Notes under the pieces: generated by a model
Databases searched by the model: none
What the model was told of the DNA's origin: nothing
The model's input: only the letters and a program-made list of their open reading frames with translations
From: Dendrolimus kikuchii
Taxonomy: Eukaryota > Arthropoda > Insecta > Lepidoptera > Lasiocampidae
DNA length: 64,000 nucleotides
NCBI GenBank assembly: GCA_019925095.2
Contig: CM034394.1
Coordinates: 9,994,272 to 10,058,271, forward strand
Reading direction: 5' to 3'
Made by a program: the position numbers and the translations under genes
In this document: positions 1 through 12,000 of the stretch, piece after piece
Layout of the letters: each line of letters starts with the position of its first letter
Position numbering within the stretch: the first letter of the stretch is position 1

Positions 1-3000
1 ATAGCCCTTCAATTACAGACGGAAGAATTGAATTGCGCGTTATCGGATTTGAATTCTCAGAATGCTGACCTTCGTAAACAAATTAATCATTCAGACCATC
101 TAAAATGTCAGACCACCAAAGGAAGAATTGAAGTGAGTACAATATTAATCTCTGTAACATAGAACTGATATTCTTTTATTGGCTTATTTCTATGTGTAAT
201 TTATTTTTCTGATTGTAAACTATAATCTGTAACTGGTTATAACCAGCAAAGGGATATTGTATTGACATAACTAAAATTAAAATAAATACTATAATCACGT
301 AACGCAATTATAAACAAACAGGAATTAGAGAAAGAACTAAAAGAAGAACGTTGTAAAAAAATTGTAATGAAGGATCGGTTAACAAAGGCTGAAGGACAAA
401 TGAAGATAGGAAAAGAACGAACTGCGCAACTAGAAGCGGCATTGGAACAGGCGCGTTCGCAAACTTGGTCACTAGAGCGCACTATTCAGCAATTACACGA
501 ACAGGTAAAAGTATACCTAATAATGACGTAGAATGAACACCAATCAGCAACTTACTTGCTGAATTCAACTTTATCGGCTGATTCCATGACAGAAAAAGCT
601 ACTTGATCAAGTGGTGCAAATATATTAAATTACCCTCAGTAAAATGTGTTTATTTTTACCTTTTACTATAGAACGCTTGAGCCGTGGTATCCGGAGGCTT
701 TCAACATCTATAAAGAACTCTCAAAAAGCTTTGTTGACTTCTCAGTTATTCAAAGGGCTGATATCTAGCTCGGACAATGGATCCTAATGATTAGTATAGG
801 GATCCAACTTCTGGGCTCTATAATTATAAAAAATAGTAACCTAGGCTCAATATTCTGGACTATGGACGTGAGGAACTATGGGTAGAATACGAAAGTAATA
901 AAAACGCATTCTAATGCAACTTAAAAAGTGTTAGACAGTTTTAAAGACTCCTAATTATATGTCTGAAAATATAATATTTATCTTTCTAAATAAATAAAAT
1001 GACAGTCGATACACATACATAATAATACATAATATAACCCCAAGCCATGAAAATTACACTTATACACGCAATAAACACCAAGGACAAATTTGTAACCCAT
1101 TTCAGAACAGCCTAGACTAGAGAAAACATTGTTTCCAACATTTGCCATAATAGAAATCAAATGCCGGAATTCAATGAAAACTAATCGTAGTCGATTTTTT
1201 TTCAATCTAGTAAGTAATTCCCAGAATAACTCCCGCGGGATTCCTGAGATAAAAAAAGTAAAGCAGATTTTAAGTCTAAAGATTTACTGTCGATCAGAGA
1301 AAACCGCATCGAAATCAGCCCAGTAGTTTTACGTGAATCCCGAACAAACACACAAACAGACAAGAAATATGAAAACAAATTGCATCGTGTTCTCCGTCCT
1401 TTATATAGTCTATTCCAGATGTTTTTTTTATGAATATATCTAATTTATAATCTGTCTGTATAAAAATTCTAATCATGCCGTATTATGTTTAGTATTATAG
1501 TATGTATAGTATTTTATAATATTATAGATAGATTTGAGACTAATCATATCATCTATTTCATACATACATACATAACTTCACGCCAGTTCCCTTGCGGGGT
1601 AGGCACGAACAACAGAGTGCCATTTAGGCTTATTCTTACACACCTCACTTGCCTCTTTGACATTCATAACTCATCTATTTCATGTTTTAAATAATAACGT
1701 TTTTCTTAAATATACCTCACAGAATAAGAAATTACAAGATGATTTTGATAGAGAATTCAGTAAACTAACTGAATCCATTAAGGAACACACAGTTCAATTA
1801 GAAGAAATTGCTGATGCCCGTGAGAAATTGCAATCTGAGTAAGTACAAAAAATTTACATTTTAGTGTAATTTGTTTAATCTATAGATTCAATTATATATA
1901 TGTGTGTGTGTTTTTGTTTCCTTTTTATGGTTTTGTAATTAACCTTTTGATATCAGGATACGTAATTACTTATATGATAAGCTTTTCCCTGAAATTGGAA
2001 TTTCACCGGACATGGACTCTTAAATTTTCACCAGCGCAACCGAGTGTAAAGCTGTTAATGTATTCCTTTACAGAAAAGAAGATCTTGAAAAGCAACTTGG
2101 TGAACTCTCCGACTATTACAATGAATCACTTAAAAATGTAAAGCATGAAATGAATATTAATGTTGCAAAGCTAATTGAGACTGAAAGCAAATATGGTGAA
2201 GAAATTGAAGACAAGAAACGATTAGAAATAAAAGTAGAATCCTTGTGCGCACAGCTTCTTGAAACTCAATTACGGCTGAAAGATATTACGAAGGAATTAG
2301 AGGATAAAGATTTGCAATTGAGTAAGTAAAAGTATTTAATTCAATTTCAAATTTAAAACCCCCGTAGTATGTCTCAAATTTTGGTTTAAATCGATTAAAA
2401 AAGTCTGTTAATCTATATATTTATTAACTGAATAACAAAAGATTATTAAATAAAATGTGTAATATAAATTGCAAGGTTTAAATTGCAGGTGTGGTTTGGT
2501 AAAAAAATAGGGGTCATATATCAAACATAACAAAATCAGTCACTAATACATGACTAACAAATATAAGGACATACAAATATCCTTGCCATAGTGATAGTAG
2601 TATTTTAATGTTTGTTTAATAAACCATGAAACTTGTTTTGTAGAAAATACAGAGCAATTTCAAAAAGAATTAGAATCAACAAAAACACAATTGGAGGCAG
2701 CAAAAACTACTATCGAAGAATATGAAAATCGCCTCACTAGGCAAACTGAGGCTATTGAACAAATAGAGGTAAATATTGAAATTATCATGAATAAAATGAT
2801 AAAAGTATACATCCAGTTTAAAAGTCACTAATTTTGAATTTGTGACGATATTAGTATGTATAAGTAGTGAAGAAATAATGTCAAAGCCCGATGTACAAAT
2901 AAATAAGTGATTACCAACCTTAATAACATAACAGGTCAGAGTGAACTTTAGAAAATATAGTATTTTTTCTAAAACATCTTCATAAATAACATAGTCTGCT

Positions 3001-5297
3001 ATCGCTTCATACATCGAAAAAGACTTCTTCATTTGGGCAGATTAGTGATCTATGACGCGTTATTATCTCGAGTGTTGATTATGTATTGCTTTAAAATTAA
3101 GCATAAATTATAATACTAGATATTTAATTACTATAATAATTATTTAGTCGTGGAAGGCCACGACACAATGATCAAATTGATCGTGTACTAGCGGAGGGTG
3201 ATGTCAGGAGCCTTAAGAACAGACGAGTGTGCATGACAAGAGTTATGAATGTCAAAGAAGCAAGTGAGGTGTGTAAGAATGGGCCTAAATGGCGCTATGT
3301 TGTTCGTGCCTACCCCGCAAGGGAACTGGCGTGAAGTTATGTATGTATGTATGTATGTAACAATTATTTAATAATTAATGGTTTTGTCGGTAGTATATCA
3401 TGTAGTTATTACTTCTATATTTTCCTTTTTAGCGCAATCTGAAGGAAACCATAAATTTGAAGGAGACGTTAAGGAATAACATGTCTAATAAGGATAAGTA
3501 TATCATAGAACTTGAGAAAAAACAATCTCTGTTAGAGCAACAATTGCAAGAAAGGTATTTTTTATATATGTTTTTAAGACTTGTGAGGACCACAACTTCT
3601 ACATTACGTAATGATTTTCAATACATCAAAAAATTATCAAAATGTAACTATCTGCGATCTTTAAACGTCATCTCTACATAATTTACGTTGGCTCAGCCGG
3701 GGTATTAAACCTAATATCTATCTAATATCTTATCTAATCCTAATAATACTAAAATTTTAACTGTTACTGTTAATATATAAATGTCTATATCTCAATGGTA
3801 TTTTGATGTATTATGTGGTTAACAGTGATATTTTTATCAGTGAATGCAAAATGGAATCATACGAAGAACAGTTGTCGTCTTTAAAGACTCAAATCAGCCA
3901 ACTACTAGAAGATTTTGGAGAATTTGAAAACTTGAATGACTTGCATGGCATGGTATGGCAGTTGCGTTTACCTTGTTAATTAAAATGAAATTAGGTTTAT
4001 CTACTGTTGTACTGTCTAATCCCTTAGCATAAATTTTTAGCTTTAGATCCAAATACTGTTTTAGTATTCAATAGCGTTTATTTTCCGAAAACAAATTTTC
4101 TGTATATTCAATTTTCTTATTATTTATCATGATATAACTATACTATATACTAACTATCTCTGAATTAGTGTTTAATGTCATAATATTATCCTAGATTAAT
4201 AAACAGCGCGCCAAATTATTAGAAACAACAAGACACAATGGTGAACTTGCTGAAGCATTACAAAGAAAAGATTTAGAAATCGAGCAACATTTAGAAAATC
4301 TTGCCGAACAAGAGAGTACTTTAGAACAGCGTGAGGGCATTATTAGGATGTTGACGGAAAAAGAAGAGGAACAAACGAATATAATTAAATTATTGAGGAA
4401 TAATCTAGAGATTAGAGCTCAAGCAGATTCAGACGTTAGTTTTCATTTTATTATCAATAAATATTTTCACATTTTAATTGAAATTATTTTCCAAGTTTTT
4501 TTAGTTTAGTTATCTTTGTAATGATTTTATATTATTTTTTATAGCTTAATCAGCAGATATTGGAGAAAAATGTTGAAATAGACTCTTTATTAACAAATCT
4601 AGAAACAAGAAAACAAACTATATCACAATTGGAGAGAATAATTCTGACATTAGAGGATCAAACCCGTAAGGCTAGTCAACAAATAAGAAAAGACCAAGAG
4701 AAGATTCGTTCACTTGAAGAAAAACTTATCGAATACGAAAATATCAAACTGGAATATAAGCGTAGCGTGGAAATTCCCTCCAGCAATTTAGACAACTTTA
4801 TTAAAATACTGGAGGATGAATTAGGAACATGTGTCGACAGACAAAACACCTCAGAACATGAATATATAGTTCCCAAACAGAGATATGCAGGAGACCATAA
4901 GCGCGGCAAGGCTGAAATATTTGAGTACGATACAGTAGTTAAAAATGAAAATCAATATAGAAGAAATAGAGAATATGATAATCTACTCACTAAAGTATTA
5001 TTGGGAAAAACTAGTAAGAAAATGCGTGTACCTTATGAAGAACAATTCAAAGGCGACAACCTCGATAGGAAGAGAGGTATTATTAATATTGATAGTCACA
5101 ATGTTAATTCTGTACCCGAACCAGACATTAATATGTACACTTCTGTTCCACCTGTTTTGGATAACTTGCCAATGAAAACAAAAAGAAAAGCAACTATTGG
5201 GCCTCAAAAAGAGAGAAATTTACCGTTTATTATCCCTCAACAGTTAAGAGATGACAAACAATTCAAGATGTTCAAATTTGCTGGTCATAGACTTTAA
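1..5297 (+). CDS. 3' part of a long coiled-coil protein gene (nine exons, 5' end outside the window)
   Basis: Exons I place at 1-132, 322-504, 1723-1838, 2074-2321, 2644-2768, 3433-3554, 3841-3952, 4195-4434 and 4545-5297 all have AG acceptors and GT donors, and their phases agree (0,0,2,1,0,2,0,0). Joined they give about 676 residues ending with TAA at 5295-5297. Nearly the whole product is rich in Glu, Lys, Gln and Leu with heptad-like spacing, typical of an extended coiled coil. The last about 165 residues (from around 4800) are less helical, basic and polar, and end in FKFAGHRL. This points to a structural protein of the centrosome, cilium, Golgi or cytoskeleton, but I do not recognise the family and give no symbol. 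Its neighbour on the other strand is another coiled-coil gene, tail-to-tail. Introns contain two retroposon insertions (1562-1670, 3147-3361). The start is not visible. Confidence 0.85.
1160..1430 (-). repeat. Dispersed repeat family C, partial copy
   Basis: It is similar to 25135-25524 (same strand) and to the reverse complement of 40245-40665. Shared landmarks are GTCGATCAG, CCGCGGGA-type boxes, a run of CAAACAAACA and an end near TTTATATAGT. The copy sits in an intron. The class of the element is not clear. Confidence 0.5.
1562..1670 (-). mobile_element. 5'-truncated RTE-like LINE 3' end (copy a)
   Basis: The reverse complement reads through the last codons of a reverse-transcriptase-type ORF (ending YPARELA then stop) into an ATGT tail. 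A 13-bp direct duplication, TCATCTATTTCAT, flanks it at 1549-1561 and 1671-1683, which is expected of target-primed insertion. It lies in an intron of the + strand coiled-coil gene. The assignment to RTE rests on the tail and the C-terminal motif seen in copy b. Confidence 0.65.
3147..3361 (+). mobile_element. 5'-truncated RTE-like LINE 3' end (copy b)
   Basis: This is the longest copy of the family. Its open frame shows GRPR, then DRVLAEGDVRSLKNRR, and ends YPARELA-stop followed by ATGT repeats. GRPR followed later by KWR close to the stop is the usual end of RTE/CR1-type reverse-transcriptase proteins. A 9-bp duplication, AATTATTTA, lies at 3138-3146 and 3362-3370. Confidence 0.65.
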
Positions 5298-5355
5298 TGT
5301 GGTGTGTGCTGTTGTGTCATTTTTAAGATTTGTTTTTATACTTGTGATGTTTTAA

Positions 5356-5361
5356 AATAAA
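5356..5361 (+). terminator. Poly(A) signal of the + strand coiled-coil gene
   Basis: AATAAA lies 59 bases after the TAA stop at 5295-5297. The 3' untranslated region would therefore be short, about 80 bases. This is a motif call only. Confidence 0.6.
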
Positions 5362-5935
5362 CTAAAACACTTTATTGGCTAAATACATTTATTATTCATG
5401 GGATTAGTTAAATAGACATTGTCCACACAATTGCAATGGACGCTGTTTACGTCCGAATTTCACCTTGTGTTCATTCCCAAAAAAGTCTTAAATCTGAAAT
5501 GAAAGTATAGGATAGGTTAGGGTATGTCGAGTCGCAATAGCCCTGCGGAGTACCCAGGCCACATACCCGTAGCGCCAGCATAAGGCGACAGATGGAACAC
5601 CCAGGGATTTTAGCGGATATCCCCGACTCTGGTGGTAATAGAAATCCTTTGGGGACGCGCTAGTAACACTCCAACGAGACGACCCCCACACGCTCCTATC
5701 GTATTTCTCCCGCGGTAGCAAATTCTCAAAATTAACTGGCGATAAGACGCTTGGGAAAAACTTCCCACAGGAAACTATTTTTATAACAGCTTATACAAAA
5801 GTTGGCTTTATATTCAGTTCATAAATATTATCATAAATTCACAAGATTCATTTTCGATTTTGAAAAAGTTACAAACTACGAACAAACGTCTAAACATCCA
5901 TATAAAGGCACTTAACATTAATAGATTATTCTGTC
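5362..5935. other. Intergenic spacer between convergent genes, with a GC-rich repeat-like fragment
   Basis: The 574 bases between the two poly(A) signals hold no gene I can support. From about 5515 to 5715 the composition shifts to clearly higher GC than the flanks. A 77-codon open frame runs through it on the minus strand, with an ACCCAGG-rich, low-complexity look. I read this as a fragment of a dispersed element rather than a gene, because the frame has no splice context and no recognisable domain. Confidence 0.4.
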
Positions 5936-5941
5936 TTTATT
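5936..5941 (-). terminator. Poly(A) signal of the minus-strand coiled-coil gene
   Basis: TTTATT on the + strand reads AATAAA on the minus strand, about 140 bases after the TGA stop at 6084-6086. It gives a short 3' untranslated region and leaves about 570 bases to the convergent gene's signal. Confidence 0.6.
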
Positions 5942-6083
5942 ATACACATAGTAATCCATGGAAGAATTTTTCCATGCGCTTACAAAACAACTCACGGGCT
6001 GAGTAATATAGTATTCTAACTGTGCATAAAGAACGGTCTTTAATTGTACCGCTAGCAAATTGAATAAAAATTCATGGAAATAC

Positions 6084-9000
6084 TCAACTTGGATTTTTAG
6101 TAAAAGCAGAAGGCTCTGATGTCGATGAATGATGTGCGCGAATAATTTCTCTTTCCAGTATAGCTCTACGTCTCTCAAGTTGGGTGCGAACTCTTCCTTC
6201 GCGTTCAAGCTGAATGCTTTGTGCCAGTACTGCGCTCTCTAGGCGAAGGACTCGCGCTCTTTCCGCTCTCAGGGCCGTCCAAGTATCGGCAGCCGTAGCA
6301 CAGATCGACGTCAATGACCTTGATACCTAAATTTACAATTAATTATTAGATCATATTAAAACGAATCCCCTGCACGCTCTATCCATATCCTTCAAAACTT
6401 ACCATGTATCAGGAAAAATCGTACAGACAATTTTCACGTTTTTTTCCCTACATTGGGAATTACTACCAGGTTCAAAATTTCAGCCCATTTGGAACTCTGA
6501 CATGATTACGAACAAATATAATATGTGTAATTTTCATAGGATTTAAAAATATAATTGGTAAGGTTAAAAGAAATCAAATCGCAACGTCAATTCAGTTAAT
6601 GTCCATGAACCTTTCTCAAGTGGTTAGACGAATTCGGAAGTGGTTTAGTGGACGTTTGTCCTCAGATACAGGAATGGTTACATAAAGAATATATTTACCT
6701 ACCATGAAAAACAAATACAGGAAAGTAATGTCAATTTTTCTAATAAATAATAAATAGAAAATCACTTTACATATTCACACTAAATATATCTTATACCCTC
6801 TAAAGTCCAAGCTGTCTCAAAAATCACTTTATACAGTCAAAAATCACGTTACACAAGATATACGCGTGGAACTAAAGATACGCATCTTGGTTAAAATGAC
6901 TGAAGATTTAGAAAAAGACTATTCATTCATAACATACCTCTGTGTGCGATATCTCATTTATAGGCGGTGGATCTGTTCGACCATCTATAAGCGCAGCTAA
7001 ATCTCTACGAGCGCGTGTCATGCGCGCGAAGAGATCTGCTGCACGCTCGTGGCGTTCCAGCATAAGTGCTCGAGATGCTGCTGCTGTTACCAAAGCTGTC
7101 CGTTCACGGGATAGCGTTTCCACTTGCATATGAAGCTCCAATAACTGTTAAAATTTAGAAGCAACTAAGATTGCTATGTCTCTACCTCATTACTGATTCG
7201 ATCGCTGTTGAACAGTACCTTGTTGCATGATCGCTAGTTCAAAAGTTAACAAGGACACCCTATTATAGGTCGTTTTCAACCAAAGCTATTGAACTTGGTT
7301 GATCCGTCTAATAACAGCATTATGGAACCGTTCAATGTGCGTTGTCAGATACGCATTTGGACTTTTGTTTATCAAATGAAACAAACAAACTCCGTAAACA
7401 TGAATTTCCGTAACACGCCTACGTTTCTTGTCATTTCAATGTATGCATGTAAATTTGTGCTCTTAATATAATGTGGCAAGCTGTAATTAAAGGTTTTCAA
7501 CAGCGAGTAATATAGTATAATATGAAAGAATTTCAATAATGAAAATTATATAAACGTAAGTTATCAAGGTTTCAGGTCAAATAAAAATTTGCTTGTTTTA
7601 TCTTTTTGTAATCTAACGATAACTGGACCTCAGTGGTGATATAGACCTAGACGGAGTCTAACAACTTTCGCAACAACTTCGCATACTTTAATTCATTTTC
7701 GTATAACGCCGAGATGTCTGAACTTTTTGTTTTCCAAAGTACCCATAAGGCAAATTTCATGAAAACCGCTGGAAAGCTAAATTACATGAAAATATCCAAA
7801 GCTGAAGGGAACAAACAAACATACTGGATATACAAACACTGAAAGCAGTTTTATAATATATATACTAACTTGGTTATTGTTCAAAATATCTAATAATAAT
7901 TATTTATAGTGAATTTCTGTTTAATTTTGTGACTACAGTTTCCATTCACATGAACATTTATTATTTAAATTTTACCTCAGTTTTCAAATCCTGATAAGGA
8001 ATATCTTTAGAATAACAGTCATAGTTTCTCAATCTTTTGACTTCTAAACGTAACGAAGCCAGTTGGTTTTCGTATTGTGTCATACTTTGTTCCCTGAAAC
8101 ATAAAGTTGTTTTAGCATTAACTAATTTGCAGATAACAGTAAGGTCGAAAACAGAGTTTTGATTATGAACATTCTTACATTAATTTTTCATTTTCTTTTA
8201 ATTCTTCAATGACATGCTGTAGTTTGACAATTTTTTGCTCCCTGTCTAACAATTCTGTGGCCATTTGATCACGATAGCCATCTGAACCCTCACCTTGCTG
8301 CAATTTTTAAAGCAATCATACATATATTTTATTCCACCGTATTCACTACTTAGCTGCGAAATCATTAAAATGTGTGTAAACTAAAATACTCTAATCTCAC
8401 AAAGTTTTCGGCATAATTTCGCTCAAATCAACTTTGTTGTAATTTTTTTAAGTGTTCCTGAATTTTTCACCTAATACGTGAAAAGTTCAACAATTGTTCT
8501 TCTCCCATGGATGTAGGCACAGAGACAGTGGATTTCCTACGGTCTCGGCATACATCTTTTGCTTCGTCTATTTACATTAATTAATTAACATTAAAATAAT
8601 AAATTAGAAGAATTAAACATATAAATTATTTATAAATACCGCGATACGAGACAAGGAGTTCAAGAAACTATCTTTATCGGCACGACTCTGTCTCAACTCT
8701 TCCTCAGCTCGTGACAATGCTACTCGTGTCACTTGAAGCTCTTTCCAAATCTCAGTTTCTCTGTCCGAAGGCTCATTTTCTATTCATTAAAGATATATAG
8801 GATAAACACTCACTTGAAACAAATACCAGGCTGAATCAAAAAGTTCTTAGAAGTGCAAATATATACAATCGTTTTGTTCAATATTCAAATTAAAGAGAGT
8901 CAATCACGCAATTTTTTTTGTTGGAGCATGGGGAATACCTGTCGTACAATACCGGGCCCTTTGTGGGGATTAAACCTTACGCGGCGAGATTAAGCGCCAC

Positions 9001-12000
9001 ACGATTTGTGTGAGACTCTGATAAAGGCATTCTCAAATACACCACTAAACCTTAACCTGCGTCCCATGTGTCCGCGCTTGTGGTTGGAGTAATATGAGTT
9101 TTAGAACATAGTTACGCCCAAGTTCATCCGCGCATCATGGCCTGTGTTACCCCGGTAAGCAGAGTAACTCACTTCACCAACAGATGTTTAGTTCCACCGC
9201 ACCCCCAGATGCTAGCGGATCTGTGACGGAATCACGGAAGGAGATTTTGCGCATATCTGCGCCTCCGGACACGGGACTGACGTCGGTACAACGGCCTTGA
9301 GCTCGAACCTCTGAGATGCCCATTCGACCAGCACAATGCTAACTGTCACATTTTTGTCTGTTCGTTCGCACGTAATAAATTGTTTTGTGCAACGAGTTGA
9401 TAAAAACGTAAAATTATGAAATTATTATATTAGATAAAAGGAAGATACGTGTGGTGATAAAATAGCTTGAAAAAAGTCTACGAAAGAATTTTTTTCAGAC
9501 ATTCAGCAGACATTAGGGGATGATGCTATACTCTATTTTAAGGTTGCGTACTGTTTTCATGTACATTTTAGTAGTAGCCATGTGTATTAAATTGAAACTC
9601 AACATTGTTTACAAGGGCGAATTATCTATCCACAAACAGGAAAGTAGTATTGTAAACCATATACTTTAAAAGTGTTATGTTTACACACGACATAATGTTA
9701 TTTAAATTGTATAACAAAATATATATGAATCATTATTCATTATTATAATAGTGCGGCTTCATGTGGAATAATGTTACAGATATATATAATTTTACGCAGA
9801 TATGGCGATGGATTTAATGCGTAATTTAGGATGGTACATTGTTAATGACATTAAATATTGATAAATAACGTACGTGACATAAAAATGCGACTATGACTTA
9901 ACGGCTTTTTTTTTTTAATAAGACACATTCGGCCACTGTCTAAATCTTTAACATTAACGCAGAAGAAGCTGCATCATAAAAATAGACTAGCATACCTAGC
10001 ATATTGTTAATTGTCAATATCAATCAATCGTTGTTAAATTGTTTGTTTATCATTACAAAGACACTAGACTTTACCGTGCGGCTGCGGCCGCAGTTCAAAG
10101 TCTAGTGCGTGCCTCTTGTTTAAAGAGCAGGCTTTAATACAAGTTACATTGTATTTAACTTGAGAAATGATTGGTCTTCCATACAAACTTTCAACCTCTA
10201 ATTCAATCCGTTCTAGTTTCATTTATGTATCGCCCATCATCTATCTATAAACTACATAAATGACAAAAATAACCAAAATGACCAAAATAAACAAAACGAC
10301 GAAAACGGCAAATCACAAAAAAAAACCTATCCAATTTCTGGGATAATCTTTACATAAATCTACCCCATTATCTTGATATGAAAATCACATATAGTATACC
10401 GACATTTTTTAGCCAAATCGGTGCAGTAGTTTTTCCATAAAAGCATACCTAATAAACAGAGAGACTAATATACTTTTATCTCGGAAGTTGTGTTCATCCT
10501 CGGCATCGAATATATATATACTGAGGTTCAGCCAAATCGGTCCAGTAGTTTTTCCGTGCAAAAGCAACAGACAGACAGGCAGACAGAGTTACTTTCGCAT
10601 TTATAATATTAATAGGAATAAATAATTCTGATTGTACGTATTGAACTTCAAACATTAATATGATCAGAAAAAATTAGTGTGCATATTGATAAGCGTACAG
10701 AGCGTACTACAGCAGTCCGACTCGTATAATTTAAATAAGCATATTGGTTTAAATAGCGATGCTCGAATTTCGTATTTTATTCTTATCAATACAAAATTCC
10801 ACCACTACAGTTTTTAAGCGTCAATTAGTAACAAAATAAAGCTTAAATTAGGAATATTAAGTACTTAAATTAAATCGAAGTGACAAAATTGTGAATTAAT
10901 ATAATGTTTTCTTACTTGGGGATTGTCACTCCCTAAATGCACAATACAAACATACTATGTAGTTAAAGAAAATTTTGAAATTATGACAGCGTAGATTGTT
11001 TATATGTTTGATAGATGATGTGTTTTGAAGCTTGTAACTTTATAATTTTATGGCATATGATCATTTTCCTATAATTACTTCGAACCCAAATTTAAAATAA
11101 TTTAACAAACCTTTAGAGGGCACGTACTCCAAACACCGTCTACGTTCCATATCAACAAGTCTGACGGATCGTTCCCGTAATGAATGTAGCATCTCTTCCA
11201 ATTCTTTAACTTTGTTGTCAAGATCGCGGATACGATTGTCAGACGTTTCTTTCAGTTTCTCCTGAAACGCAAGCTAATTTAAGGCGTTAGAACCTCTTTC
11301 CTCTGATATATCTTAATAGTTTTACTATTGCGTCCAAGAGACCTAAAAACTTACATATGTAACTGAATAAATGATGGCAATATTTCACGTAATGATTAGT
11401 ACTTACTCTGTGGTCATTCATTATTATTATTATGTGATATGGTAACGTAGTGAATTGGCATCCGTCCTTCATAAAAATATGTACACATCGGTTACGCAAT
11501 TTAATTTGAAATTTGCTTAACCGTCTCAGAGACCAGTACTGATTTTGTGTCCTTGAGTCGCAGCAGTTTGGTTAATTTGTATATTGTTATAACAACTATG
11601 TCCAGATGAAGAAAAAACCCCGTGAGAAAAAATGCTGACGCGCATCTCAGTTAACAATCAACTTGCTCAACTATCATTAAACAGTCACGGAATGAATATT
11701 TAGGTACAATCAACTTATCTCGAACATATGCTTGCGCTGCCCACATTCGTCGCCACTTTCCTGCTTATTGCCGTAGAAGTGGGCATAATTTAAACGTGCA
11801 ATTTATGTTTTAGACAGGTAATGGTGCAGAACTAATATTTAGCACCACCCTCTTTATATTGTTTACGTATGTAACAGTTTAGATCGCTACGTTTTAGAAA
11901 AACTTGTGACCAAGGCACCTGTTCTGCTACCTTCGTCTGCAATACATCTGTGCGTGCTCGTAGCTCAGCTTCGCGAGCTTCGGCTACACGCTCTGCCATA

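Noticed and set aside
1485..1694. Open frame across the intron at 1.5-1.7 kb
   Set aside because: It is the reverse reading of an RTE-like LINE fragment and flanking intron.
2676..3032. 118-codon open frame on the minus strand
   Set aside because: It overlaps an exon of the + strand coiled-coil gene and AT-rich intron; a chance antisense frame.
6942..7133. + strand frame over an exon of the minus-strand gene
   Set aside because: It is the shadow of the real minus-strand exon 7144-6938, which has splice sites and phase.
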